Assembly: GCA_045661205.1 (NCBI GenBank)
Contig: JAZRFE010000043.1
Span: forward strand, 8,722 to 72,721
Source of the DNA: HGM04593 sp045661205
Lineage (GTDB): Bacteria; Bacteroidota; Bacteroidia; Bacteroidales; Bacteroidaceae
DNA length: 64,000 nt
Reading direction: 5' to 3'
Shown here: piece after piece, positions 41,879 to 50,834 of the stretch
Layout: every line of letters starts with the position of its first letter
Numbering within the stretch: the stretch's first letter is position 1
Position numbers and translations under genes: made by a program
The notes under the pieces: generated by a model
What the model was told of the DNA's origin: nothing
Databases searched by the model: none
Seen by the model: only the letters and a program-made list of their open reading frames with translations

Positions 41879-43198
41879 ATGATAACAAAAATAATACACC
41901 AAATATGGAACGAACGCAAGCAAAATGCGTGGCTTTTCCTCGAGCTTGCAGCAGTAAGCATATTCCTGTGGCTCGCCATCGACCCACTGTTCACCCTTGT
42001 GTGCCGCAACAACATCCCCCGAGGCTACGACACAGAAAATCTCTATTACATGGAAAAAGAGCAGTATCGTGGCAGCCATCCGCAGTTCCACGATGGAGAA
42101 ACGACGGGAGAATATGTAGAGCAGTTCTTCACAAATGCCATAAACACACTGAAAAGCCTGCCCGAGGTCGAGTGCTACGGCATTGCAAACAGACGCTTTC
42201 TGCCGAACGAGCTAAGTTCCCACAAAGTGAGCATTAGGACAGACAGCACACAGTCGAACGACTACAAAGAACATGTAGTACATTTCTTTTCGTTCATACC
42301 CATAGAAGGAGGCAACTTCTTTGAAACCTACCGCGTGCGCAACGCACTCACAGGCGAGATTATGAAACATAAGGATGTAATGCAAAGAAATGAAATGTAC
42401 GTTACGCGCCGCCTCGCCCAAAAGCTCTTCGACACTACAGATGTAGTAGGAAAGAAAATGAATTACGCCGGAGCAAATGTGGAAATTATAGGCGTCATCG
42501 AGGACATGCAGTTGCTTTCCTACGACGAATACACACCTTTCGTGCTGACAAGCGAGGATATCACATACGACAAATACGCCTTTACGCCGCAAGAGATCTT
42601 TGTGAGACTGAAAAAGGGAGTGGACTGCGAGGCGTTCCGCAAAAAGTTCGACAACGACATTGCCCCTAAAATGAGGCATGGTAACTACTATGTAAAGGGC
42701 ATTACAGACATCAACGAAAGAGCGAAGCTATACGCAAAGAGATACGGAATAACGAACATATACCGCCTATATATAGCACTTGCAGGCTTTGCACTCTTCT
42801 GCGCATTCATGGGAGTGTTCAGCGCATTTTGGATACGCACCAACAACCGCCGACGCGACATTGGCATCATGCGCAGCATGGGAGCATCGCGTCGCGCAGT
42901 CGTCGGGCAGTTCGTTGCCGAAGCACTCATCCTTGTGAGCGTGGCATTCATGGTGGGAATGGTTATCACAGGACACCACATACACATCAACGGCTTTGCC
43001 GAACCGCTTGCCAAAGTACTAACTTGGGTACAAAATGAGGTCCCCGACCAAAGTTATCTGCACAACCAAGCGCTGCCCCACTTTGCCATAGTAACAGCCA
43101 TCGGCTATCTGTTGGTGGTAACTATCGCCGTTGCGGGTTCACTGCTGCCCGCGGTGCGCATCACACGCTCGCTGCCCGCCGACGCATTAAGAGAATAG
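41879..43198 (+). CDS. FtsX/MacB-type permease, pair 2 subunit B
   Basis: The 439-aa B subunit opens MITKIIHQIWNERKQNAWLF; its first 33 bases match pair 4 B at 48102 closely. The coupling segment is RTNNRRRDIGIMRSMGASRRAVVGQF. Periplasmic landmarks shared with other B copies include SLPEVECYGI near the start and RRLAQKLFDTTDVVGKKMNYAG in the middle. The C-terminus (RSLPADALRE) is followed after 38 bases by the ATPase gene, so this pair and the ATPase most resemble the ancestral MacB unit split into separate chains. Confidence 0.86.
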   Translation: MITKIIHQIWNERKQNAWLFLELAAVSIFLWLAIDPLFTLVCRNNIPRGYDTENLYYMEKEQYRGSHPQFHDGETTGEYVEQFFTNAINTLKSLPEVECYGIANRRFLPNELSSHKVSIRTDSTQSNDYKEHVVHFFSFIPIEGGNFFETYRVRNALTGEIMKHKDVMQRNEMYVTRRLAQKLFDTTDVVGKKMNYAGANVEIIGVIEDMQLLSYDEYTPFVLTSEDITYDKYAFTPQEIFVRLKKGVDCEAFRKKFDNDIAPKMRHGNYYVKGITDINERAKLYAKRYGITNIYRLYIALAGFALFCAFMGVFSAFWIRTNNRRRDIGIMRSMGASRRAVVGQFVAEALILVSVAFMVGMVITGHHIHINGFAEPLAKVLTWVQNEVPDQSYLHNQALPHFAIVTAIGYLLVVTIAVAGSLLPAVRITRSLPADALRE

Positions 43199-43236
43199 AA
43201 AAAATAATATTATAAACAATTTAAATATTTACGATT

Positions 43237-43902
43237 ATGATTAAACTTACAGGAGTAAACAAAATTTATCGCACAGACTCCATTGAAACACAAGCACTCG
43301 AGAATGTAAACATCGAAGTAGAGAAGGGAGAATTCCTTAGCATCATGGGCCCCTCGGGATGCGGAAAATCGACTCTGCTCAACATCATGGGACTGCTGGA
43401 CAAACCCACAAGCGGCACCATAGAAATTGCCGGCACCACAGTGGACCAGATGAGCGAGAAAGAGCTTGCAGCCTTCCGTAACCGCACGCTGGGCTTTGTG
43501 TTCCAGAGTTTCCATCTTATAAACTCACTGAATGTGCTCGACAATGTGGAACTGCCCCTGCTCTACCGCAAGATTAGTGCCAAAGAGCGCACACGCCTTG
43601 CCAAAGAGGTGCTCGCTCGCGTGGGACTCACCCACCCTATGTACCACATGCCCACACAGTTGTCGAGTGGACAGTGTCAGCGTGTAGCCATCGCCCGCGC
43701 CATCATCGGTAACCCCGAGATTATCCTCGCCGACGAGCCCACCGGTAACCTCGACTCAAAGATGGGTGCCGAGGTGATGGAGATTCTCCACAAACTCAAT
43801 CGCGAAGATGGCCGCACCATTGTGATGGTTACTCACAACGAGGAGCAGGCTAAACAGACCTCGCGCACCATTCGCTTCTTCGACGGCCGTCAGGTAGAAT
43901 AG
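43237..43902 (+). CDS. MacB/LolD-type ABC transporter ATPase, the only one in the array
   Basis: This 221-aa nucleotide-binding subunit has Walker A GPSGCGKST at 38-46, Q-loop FQSF near 88-91, signature LSSGQ near 143-147 (Ser in place of the first Gly of LSGGQ), Walker B ILADEP near 162-167, and a switch His in VTHNEEQ. The MacB/LolD-type D-loop GNLDS follows. It should power the permeases from the cytoplasmic side. Twelve permeases and one ATPase gene imply that this protein is shared, unless other ATPases are encoded elsewhere. A strong hairpin directly downstream may stabilise its mRNA and raise its level relative to the permeases. Confidence 0.95.
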   Translation: MIKLTGVNKIYRTDSIETQALENVNIEVEKGEFLSIMGPSGCGKSTLLNIMGLLDKPTSGTIEIAGTTVDQMSEKELAAFRNRTLGFVFQSFHLINSLNVLDNVELPLLYRKISAKERTRLAKEVLARVGLTHPMYHMPTQLSSGQCQRVAIARAIIGNPEIILADEPTGNLDSKMGAEVMEILHKLNREDGRTIVMVTHNEEQAKQTSRTIRFFDGRQVE

Positions 43903-43912
43903 TTGCATAGTG

Positions 43913-43943
43913 GCATTTAAAGGCAATAATTGCCTTTAAATGC
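43913..43943. repeat. perfect 14-bp hairpin after the ATPase gene
   Basis: The arms at 43913-43926 and 43930-43943 are exact complements around TAA. The next bases are TTGAAAAACAG, not a strong T-tract, so partial termination or 3'-end protection is likelier than a full stop. Confidence 0.6.
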
Positions 43944-43999
43944 TTGAAAAACAGTTGAATGATAAAATTGCAAATTAAACTGCTACAAAAACAAAAACC

Positions 44000-45292
44000 A
44001 TGATTAAACAAACCCTGCGTCAAGCGCTGATGATGATGAAACAGCACAAGTTGTTCACGGGAATATACATCACAGGAACGGCCGTCAGCATAGCCATTAC
44101 TATGGTACTTTTCATCGTCTTCTACATAAATTTAGGAAAAATATACCCCGAATACCACCGAGGCGAAATACTCTATATAACCGGCGAAAATCACAAGGTA
44201 AACCCCGGGAAGAATCAATACAATGGTTCAGATTTTTTCAATCTGGACTTTGTCGAGGCACTTAAAAGCGAATGTAAGCACATGAAGGCTATGGCGTTGT
44301 ACGATGTCTACGCCTCGTATAACCGGCATCCGATAACAGCAGACGGCAAAAGCATAGAAATAGAAGAGAGAATAAAATTTGTCAGCGACGGCTGGTGGCA
44401 GGTATACGACTATAAATTCATCGACGGAAAGGGTTTCACCGAAAAGGAGATGCACGAAAATGTAGCAGTGGTGAGCGAGTCGCTTGCCATGCAACTTTTC
44501 GCGTCGGCAAAGGTAGCCGGCAAAGAAATAAAAATAAACGAACAGTACCACCGCATAGTGGGTGTCGTGCAGGATGTTACGCAGTGCACCCCCAACAGTT
44601 ACGGAAAAGTATGGCTGTCTATCTACAATCCTTTTGCGAGTTTTAACACAAACCCAATTCACAACGACGAGAAGCATTTCCACATATACGCACTCGCACA
44701 CGATGGCGAAAGAGAAATGCTGTTGCAGGAGATTGAAAGCATATTCCACCGATACTATCAACCAAACGAGCAGAAGGGCGACTATGAACTGTACATTGAA
44801 AACTATTGGCAGGATGCTCTTTTCCTTAACGGAGACGATAGCATTTGGGACGCTATAAGAATGTACATTTACATAATACTCGCCGTGCTTTTCATTCCCG
44901 CGCTTAACTTGGGAGGAATGATATCCTCGCGCATGAACAGCCGCTTGGTGGAGGTAGGAGTGCGCCGAGCATACGGTGCCACCAAGCGAGCGATAGTGTC
45001 GCAGGTGTTGTGGGAGAATATGTTACTTACGCTGTTGGGAGCAGTTGCAGGGTTACTACTCTCTTTTGCCGTAGTGTACATTTTCAACTACCGCATGACC
45101 AATTTGATCGACAGCAAAATATTCTACAATAGCGAGGCAGGCAACCAGTTGAGCGCCGAAATGCTTTTGAACCCCACCATCTTCCTTTGTGCACTGCTAA
45201 TGTGCGCTTTGCTGAACATTGCATCGGCACTCGTGCCCACACTGTTTGCATTGAGAAAAGATATTATACAATCGTTGTACCATAAAAGATAA
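44000..45292 (+). CDS. FtsX/MacB-type permease, pair 3 subunit A
   Basis: The 430-aa subunit starts MIKQTLRQALMMMKQHKLFTG, the second of two A-type openings found in the locus (the other being MI-QFFRQAWTMMKQQ). Its coupling segment reads MISSRMNSRLVEVGVRRAYGATKRA, with Arg where the other copies have Lys. The periplasmic domain (about 45-285) contains WWQVYDYKFIDGKGFTEKEM and the GVVQDVTQC strand. It begins 97 bases after the ATPase, downstream of the hairpin, and is 5 bases from its B partner. Confidence 0.86.
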   Translation: MIKQTLRQALMMMKQHKLFTGIYITGTAVSIAITMVLFIVFYINLGKIYPEYHRGEILYITGENHKVNPGKNQYNGSDFFNLDFVEALKSECKHMKAMALYDVYASYNRHPITADGKSIEIEERIKFVSDGWWQVYDYKFIDGKGFTEKEMHENVAVVSESLAMQLFASAKVAGKEIKINEQYHRIVGVVQDVTQCTPNSYGKVWLSIYNPFASFNTNPIHNDEKHFHIYALAHDGEREMLLQEIESIFHRYYQPNEQKGDYELYIENYWQDALFLNGDDSIWDAIRMYIYIILAVLFIPALNLGGMISSRMNSRLVEVGVRRAYGATKRAIVSQVLWENMLLTLLGAVAGLLLSFAVVYIFNYRMTNLIDSKIFYNSEAGNQLSAEMLLNPTIFLCALLMCALLNIASALVPTLFALRKDIIQSLYHKR

Positions 45293-45297
45293 CCACC

Positions 45298-46629
45298 ATG
45301 ATAAAGAAAATATTTCACATAATATACAACGAACGTCGCGAGAACAGTTGGATAGTGGTAGAGATTATCGCTGCGAGCATCATGCTGTGGATGGCGTTCG
45401 ACCCACTGTTTACACTCGCGCGTCACGACAACATTGAAGATGGTTACGACATTGATGGCACATATATGATAGACTTCGCCCGCTACGAGCCTTACGATTA
45501 CCGATTCAATAGGGCAAACGAGGAAGCCGAAGCCAAGACCGGTGAGAGTTACATTCACCTGCACAACATTGTGCGTAACCTGCCCGAGGTTGAGAGCTAC
45601 TGCTTTACGACACAGAAAAAATACCCGGGAGGAAACCAACAATACTTTAATATGGGATATTTTAGAGACAGCATAAACGTCGGTGGCGACCAAGAAAAAC
45701 TAAGGGAGATTATAAGTAAAGAGTCTCTCATGTTCAACACACACGAAGTGTACAACATCGAGGGCAACAACTATTTTACTACTTTCAGGGTGAAAGATGC
45801 TCTCACGGGGGAAATATTCAAGCCTCGCAAAGATGATACAGAGGGCAACATATATGTTTCCGAGAATTTAGCCAAGGAATTCTATGGCAGTGCAAGCGAG
45901 GCTATCGGCAAGAAAATATACTATGGGTACGACGGGCTGACAATAAGCGGGGTTTTCAAAGATATGCAACTTATAGACTACTGCACTCCCCCACAGACTA
46001 TTATCAGATGCAAAAATGTGCAACCTGCCGAATATAGGATGATTAATCTTCACATACGTCTGAAAAAGGGAGTGGACAGAGTTGCGTTCGAGAAGAGATT
46101 CAAAGAGGAGATTATGCCCGAGCTAAAAGCCGGAAACGCATACTGCCAGAGTTTTACTCCAAACGAAATTTTTAGAGAGCAGAAGAACGAAACAAGAGAG
46201 ATTCCCAGCAAACTGACAATGTACAACAGCATGGCACTCTTCTCGTTGTTCACCGTGTTTTTGGGAATGTTAAGCGCATTCTGGATAAGAACATCGGCAC
46301 GCAAGAGCGAAATTGGAATCATGCGCAGTGTGGGTGCATCGAGGCAGGCTATCATCAAACAGTTTGTTACCGAGGTTGCCCTTTTGGTGAACATTGGCTT
46401 TGCGGTTGCAATGCTATTTGTGCTGCACTATCTCTATGTGAACGGCTTTACGAATCCTTTGGATGGACATATTAATATTAAGTTTGTAGACATTGGAGGC
46501 CCGTTGCACTTTGCATGGGTGACGGCCGCAACATATATTATTCTGATGCTCTTTGCCATTGCCGGAGCTGCAATCCCCGCATGGCGAATAACAAAGATTC
46601 TGCCCGCCGATGCATTGAAGGAGGAGTAA
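45298..46629 (+). CDS. FtsX/MacB-type permease, pair 3 subunit B
   Basis: The 443-aa subunit opens MIKKIFHIIYNERRENSWIV, the most divergent B start. The coupling segment is RTSARKSEIGIMRSVGASRQAIIKQF. Its periplasmic domain includes NLPEVESYCF and ENLAKEFYGSASEAIGKKI. About 78 bases after its stop (46632-46709) are almost repeated after pair 6 B at 56361-56437. That suggests the pair 3 and pair 6 units, or at least their downstream ends, come from a common duplication. Confidence 0.86.
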   Translation: MIKKIFHIIYNERRENSWIVVEIIAASIMLWMAFDPLFTLARHDNIEDGYDIDGTYMIDFARYEPYDYRFNRANEEAEAKTGESYIHLHNIVRNLPEVESYCFTTQKKYPGGNQQYFNMGYFRDSINVGGDQEKLREIISKESLMFNTHEVYNIEGNNYFTTFRVKDALTGEIFKPRKDDTEGNIYVSENLAKEFYGSASEAIGKKIYYGYDGLTISGVFKDMQLIDYCTPPQTIIRCKNVQPAEYRMINLHIRLKKGVDRVAFEKRFKEEIMPELKAGNAYCQSFTPNEIFREQKNETREIPSKLTMYNSMALFSLFTVFLGMLSAFWIRTSARKSEIGIMRSVGASRQAIIKQFVTEVALLVNIGFAVAMLFVLHYLYVNGFTNPLDGHINIKFVDIGGPLHFAWVTAATYIILMLFAIAGAAIPAWRITKILPADALKEE

Positions 46630-46631
46630 TA

Positions 46632-46733
46632 GAATGAAAAAATATTCTATATAACAATAACAAGCTTTTCTTATAAGGGACAGCATTTTGAAAAGGTAAC
46701 TAAAAAACTCTCCCTCGAAGATTAGAGGGGGAG
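46632..46733 (+). repeat. intergenic repeat copy 1, with Cys-free linker hairpin, after pair 3
   Basis: Positions 46632-46709 nearly match 56361-56437 base for base. They are followed by an imperfect inverted repeat CTCTCCCTC/GAGGGGGAG (46708-46716, 46725-46733). No promoter consensus is evident before pair 4. Confidence 0.65.
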
Positions 46734-46761
46734 CTTATGAAAGAAACAAAAAATTACAACC

Positions 46762-48090
46762 ATGATAAAACAAACCCTGCGCCAAGCGCTGACGATGATG
46801 AAGCAACAGAAGCTGTTCACCTGTATCTACATTGCCGGAACAGCAGCAAGCATTGCAATGGCAATGACCATATTCGTCATTCTCTACATAAAATTAGGAC
46901 CACTCTACCCCGAAGAGAACCGCGACAGGCTACTCATATTCTCAGAGGTTGTCGCAAAAAACAAAGAAGGAGCGGGGTGCATAGTTAGTCCGGGGCTGCA
47001 GCTTGTAGAACAGTTGAAGCAGGAGTCGAAACTGTTGAAAAAGGTGGGAGTACGCGAAATTGCACCATACACTATCAACTTTGAAAGTATATGCGAAATT
47101 TACTCGGACTATAGCAATGCAACAATATACGAACTTCCGGCTTACGTTGACTGTGGCTATTGGCAGCTCTTTAACTTCCGATTCGTAGATGGTCGCCCGT
47201 TTACCAAAGAAGAGGAGCACAGCCCCATAGCTGTTATTACCGCTTCGCTTGCCGAAAAACTGTTTGCAACAAAAGAGGCTGCAGGGCGTAGCATACACAT
47301 AGACAACGAAATTTACAATATTGTGGGAGTGGTTGAGGACCAACGCACCTGCCTGACAAACACCCCATCGGCAGGTAACATATTTGTATCCATACACCAC
47401 AAACGCTTCTTTGACGAAAATGAAACATATGAGTACTTCATGGGTGAATCATTAAACATCACTATCGGGCGAACACACATGTACATCATTGCCGAAACAG
47501 CCGAGCAGAGCGATTCAATAAAAAAAGAGATTGTCGATATATACAAAAGATTATTACAAGACAAAACTCTAAACAATATAACAATAGAGCCACAAATATA
47601 TGAATATTGGCAAAAGGCAATTGACGTGAAACATAACAGCAACTTTTTCACAGCCATATTGGAGTATCTTTATCTGTTGCTTGCCTTTCTGTTAATCCCG
47701 GCACTGAACCTCTGCGGACTGATATCTACACGAATGAACAGCCGTCAGGCAGAGATTGGCGTGCGCAAGGCATACGGCGCCACAAACAGGCAGATAATTA
47801 CGCAAGTGCTGTACGAAAATATGCTCTTCACAACCATAGGAGCATTTGTAGGCTTTGTGCTTACTTACATTATTGTATATAAAAATTGCGATTGGATAGT
47901 AACCCTCTTTGATGGCAAAATAAGTAACGACACTATTGCACAGGGAGTAACATTTGAAATGCTATTCAATCCCACAGTGATTGCATCGGTGCTGTTGCTG
48001 GCACTGCTGCTAAACATAGCTTCGGCTCTTGTGCCAACACTGCTCGCGCTGAAAAGAAATATTATTCAATCGTTGTACCATAGAAGATAA
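46762..48090 (+). CDS. FtsX/MacB-type permease, pair 4 subunit A
   Basis: This 442-aa subunit opens MIKQTLRQALTMMKQQKLFTCIYIAGTAASIAMAMTIFV. The first 90 or so bases closely match pair 6 A at 53774 (CTGTATCTACATTGCCGGAA shared), while the following part resembles pair 1 A. The coupling segment is LISTRMNSRQAEIGVRKAYGATNRQ. The periplasmic domain is among the longest of the A group and holds YWQLFNFRFVDGRPFTKEEEH. It is 11 bases from its B partner. Confidence 0.86.
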   Translation: MIKQTLRQALTMMKQQKLFTCIYIAGTAASIAMAMTIFVILYIKLGPLYPEENRDRLLIFSEVVAKNKEGAGCIVSPGLQLVEQLKQESKLLKKVGVREIAPYTINFESICEIYSDYSNATIYELPAYVDCGYWQLFNFRFVDGRPFTKEEEHSPIAVITASLAEKLFATKEAAGRSIHIDNEIYNIVGVVEDQRTCLTNTPSAGNIFVSIHHKRFFDENETYEYFMGESLNITIGRTHMYIIAETAEQSDSIKKEIVDIYKRLLQDKTLNNITIEPQIYEYWQKAIDVKHNSNFFTAILEYLYLLLAFLLIPALNLCGLISTRMNSRQAEIGVRKAYGATNRQIITQVLYENMLFTTIGAFVGFVLTYIIVYKNCDWIVTLFDGKISNDTIAQGVTFEMLFNPTVIASVLLLALLLNIASALVPTLLALKRNIIQSLYHRR

Positions 48091-48101
48091 ACGCACCCAC
48101 C

Positions 48102-49424
48102 ATGATAACAAAAATAATACACCAAATATGGAACGAGCGCAAAGAAAATGCGTGGATATTCCTTGAACTATTAGTAGTGAGCATATGTGTGTGGCTCGCC
48201 ATCGACCCACTATTCAACCTCGTGAGCCGCAACAGCGTGGAAAAAGGCTACGACGCCGAAAATGTATTTATAATTGACATCGAAAGATACAAGGATGATA
48301 GCCGCAACCACGACACAACCTTCGACGGTTACAACAACAAAATAGCAAAAGAAAAAATCGCACAAATGCTGCGACAAATAGAGTCGCTACCCGAAGTTGA
48401 AAACTACACTCTACAAATGCTAACCCTCCCAGGGAATAGGGCTATTTTCCATAATTTTATTATCGACAGCACCATGCGCGCCGACAATAAAAGAATAGAA
48501 ACCACGATAATGCATTATAAAGAAGATGAAATAGAAAATAGTAACATATTTGCCACATATGGCATTATAGATACACGTACAAACAAAATCATTGAAAAAA
48601 AGAATGACGGGAATTATGCTTATATTTCGGAAAGCCTTGCCAAAAAACTTTTCGACACAGAGAATGTAATAGGTAAAGAGATAGAAGCAAAAAATAGAAA
48701 TAGCACTAAATATACTGTAAAAGGAGTAATTAAGGACATTCAGGAGGAGATATATTGCAGTCCCAGCGAAATGGCAATATTTACAAGCCCTGGCCATTAT
48801 TACTCTGAAGCTAATTTTTCTTTTTACGACCTGCATATTAAAGTGAAGAAAGGCACCGACAAGGCCGAGTTTGAAAGAAAGTTCCGCGAAGAGATTATGC
48901 CCACGCTAAAAGGAGGAAACATCTTTTGCCACAAAATAACTTCACACACAGATAAAATCAAACAAGTTGAAAAAGAGAAGGGGATAACAAACAAATACCG
49001 CAAAAGTATTATCCTTTCGTCGTTTGCTCTGCTGTGTGCCCTGCTGGGAATAATAGGCACATTCTGGGTGCGCACCGTTACCCGTCGTCAGGAGATAGGA
49101 ATAATGCAGAGCATGGGTGCCACACGTACCGCCATTGTAAAGCAATTTGTTACCGAAGCGACTATTCTCGCAACGATAGCCTGTGTGTTTGCAGCGCTTC
49201 TGCTTATACAATATGTATACATGAACGGCTTTGCCGAGCCTTTGAATTTTAATGTAAAGCCCATAAGTGAGACATTAGCATGGCACAACAAGCCTGTGCC
49301 ACATTTTATAATTGTGTCGATAATAAGCTATCTGCTTGTAACATTCATAAGCATCATTGGAGCTGCGATTCCCGTAGCATCGACGGTGAAGAAACAGCCT
49401 GTGGAGGCAATGAGAGAGGAGTAA
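48102..49424 (+). CDS. FtsX/MacB-type permease, pair 4 subunit B
   Basis: The 440-aa subunit opens MITKIIHQIWNERKENAWIF, very close to pair 2 B. Coupling segment: RTVTRRQEIGIMQSMGATRTAIVKQF. The periplasmic domain (about 45-300) is Lys/Asn-rich and AT-richer than the ends of the gene, and includes SLPEVENYTL and ESLAKKLFDTENVIGKEI. The composition change between conserved ends and middle fits faster evolution of, or exchange in, the periplasmic part. A CTCTCCCTGA/TCAGGGAGAG inverted repeat (49438-49458) follows. Confidence 0.86.
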   Translation: MITKIIHQIWNERKENAWIFLELLVVSICVWLAIDPLFNLVSRNSVEKGYDAENVFIIDIERYKDDSRNHDTTFDGYNNKIAKEKIAQMLRQIESLPEVENYTLQMLTLPGNRAIFHNFIIDSTMRADNKRIETTIMHYKEDEIENSNIFATYGIIDTRTNKIIEKKNDGNYAYISESLAKKLFDTENVIGKEIEAKNRNSTKYTVKGVIKDIQEEIYCSPSEMAIFTSPGHYYSEANFSFYDLHIKVKKGTDKAEFERKFREEIMPTLKGGNIFCHKITSHTDKIKQVEKEKGITNKYRKSIILSSFALLCALLGIIGTFWVRTVTRRQEIGIMQSMGATRTAIVKQFVTEATILATIACVFAALLLIQYVYMNGFAEPLNFNVKPISETLAWHNKPVPHFIIVSIISYLLVTFISIIGAAIPVASTVKKQPVEAMREE

Positions 49425-49437
49425 GAAAAGTAAAGGG

Positions 49438-49458
49438 CTCTCCCTGATTCAGGGAGAG
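49438..49458. repeat. short inverted repeat between pairs 4 and 5
   Basis: CTCTCCCTGA (49438-49447) and TCAGGGAGAG (49449-49458) are exact complements around one base. The sequence resembles the CTCCCTC-type inverted repeats after pairs 1, 3 and 6, so it may be one family of dispersed element. Confidence 0.5.
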
Positions 49459-49496
49459 TTGCTTAGCAATGCAATAGTAACTAAGAACAAAAAACA

Positions 49497-50828
49497 ATGA
49501 TACAACAATTTTTCCGACAAGCATGGACGATGATGAAGCAGCAGAAGCTGTTCACGGGAATATACATCACAGGAACAGCACTCTCGGTGACGATGATAAT
49601 GATAACCTTTGCAGTGCTCTACATAAAATTCGCACCACTCTACCCCGAAGAGAACCGCGAAAGAACACTGCATATAAGAAATATCACCGCCATAACAAAC
49701 CACCAGGAAGATGGAGAGCAGAAAAACACCCATCGCTGCTCCCCGAAACTTGCTGAACTTATAAAAGATGAGTGCAAATACCTCGACAACCTTTCGTGCT
49801 ACACCAAATCGAATCGCATGAAATTGTCGGCAACAGCAGATAAAAGCACAAAGAGGATAAAGGAATATGCTGTGTACACCGACGAACAGTTCTGGAAAGT
49901 GCACACATACAGATTCATCGACGGTCACCCGTTCAGTGAGCAGGATGTTAAAAGCAACAACCGCGTGGTGGTAATCCCGCTCGGCACAGCAATGGAACTT
50001 TTCGCAACACATAAGGTCGCAGGCAAGCACATATACGTCGATGGCGAAGAACATACTATCGTGGGAGTAATAAAAGATGCACCGAGTGCCGTAACAAGGA
50101 CTTATGCAATATATATGCCTTTTGGATTGGATAAAGATAAACCTTGGTTCGATAACACAAAAAAAGAACTTGCGGGAATGTACAAGATTATCGCAACGGC
50201 AAAAAAAGCATCGGAAAAAGAGCTTTTGAAAAAGGAGATTGAAGAAAAAATTGCTCGCTACAATGCCGGCAGCGCAACATGCAAATACGAAATTGCCGAC
50301 CACATTCTCACACACGTCGAGAGCGTGTACGACCACGACATTTACGGTAACGATGCGTACAGAAATTTCATAAAAGAAATTGTACTTATAATCGCCGCCT
50401 TTCTGCTGATACCCGCACTGTGCCTAAGTATAATGATATTCTCTCGCATGGAAAACCGCATGGTGGAAATGGGCGTGCGCAAGGCCTACGGCGCAACCAC
50501 CGGAAGCATCATATTTCAGGTGCTGTCCGAAAATATGCTGCTTACACTCATCGGCGGTATTCTGGGCTTTGCCATAAGCGCAACGCTGCTTTTCACAGCA
50601 AGCAGATGGATGCTCTTCTTGTTCGATTCGGGAGATGTATTGAGCAGCAGTATTTGGGACATGGACTATTGGGGAGAGCAGATAGTAGATTTTTCAATGA
50701 TATTCAACCCCACACTGTTTGCGGCAACACTCATCGTGTGCATGTTCATAAACATTGTGTCGGCACTGTTGCCGGTGACTGCAAAGATACGCCACAGCAT
50801 TGTATATTCACTTAACAGAAGAAAATAG
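49497..50828 (+). CDS. FtsX/MacB-type permease, pair 5 subunit A
   Basis: The 443-aa subunit opens MIQQFFRQAWTMMKQQKLFTGIYITGTALSVTMIMITFA. Bases from about 49575 to 49670 are nearly the same as the corresponding part of pair 6 A (ACGATGATAATGATAACCTT shared), although the two genes begin differently. Coupling segment: MIFSRMENRMVEMGVRKAYGATTGS. Helix 2 reads LLIPALCLSIMI, with Cys-Leu-Ser in place of the usual Asn-Leu-Ser-Gly. It is 6 bases from its B partner. Confidence 0.86.
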   Translation: MIQQFFRQAWTMMKQQKLFTGIYITGTALSVTMIMITFAVLYIKFAPLYPEENRERTLHIRNITAITNHQEDGEQKNTHRCSPKLAELIKDECKYLDNLSCYTKSNRMKLSATADKSTKRIKEYAVYTDEQFWKVHTYRFIDGHPFSEQDVKSNNRVVVIPLGTAMELFATHKVAGKHIYVDGEEHTIVGVIKDAPSAVTRTYAIYMPFGLDKDKPWFDNTKKELAGMYKIIATAKKASEKELLKKEIEEKIARYNAGSATCKYEIADHILTHVESVYDHDIYGNDAYRNFIKEIVLIIAAFLLIPALCLSIMIFSRMENRMVEMGVRKAYGATTGSIIFQVLSENMLLTLIGGILGFAISATLLFTASRWMLFLFDSGDVLSSSIWDMDYWGEQIVDFSMIFNPTLFAATLIVCMFINIVSALLPVTAKIRHSIVYSLNRRK

Positions 50829-50834
50829 AAGAAT

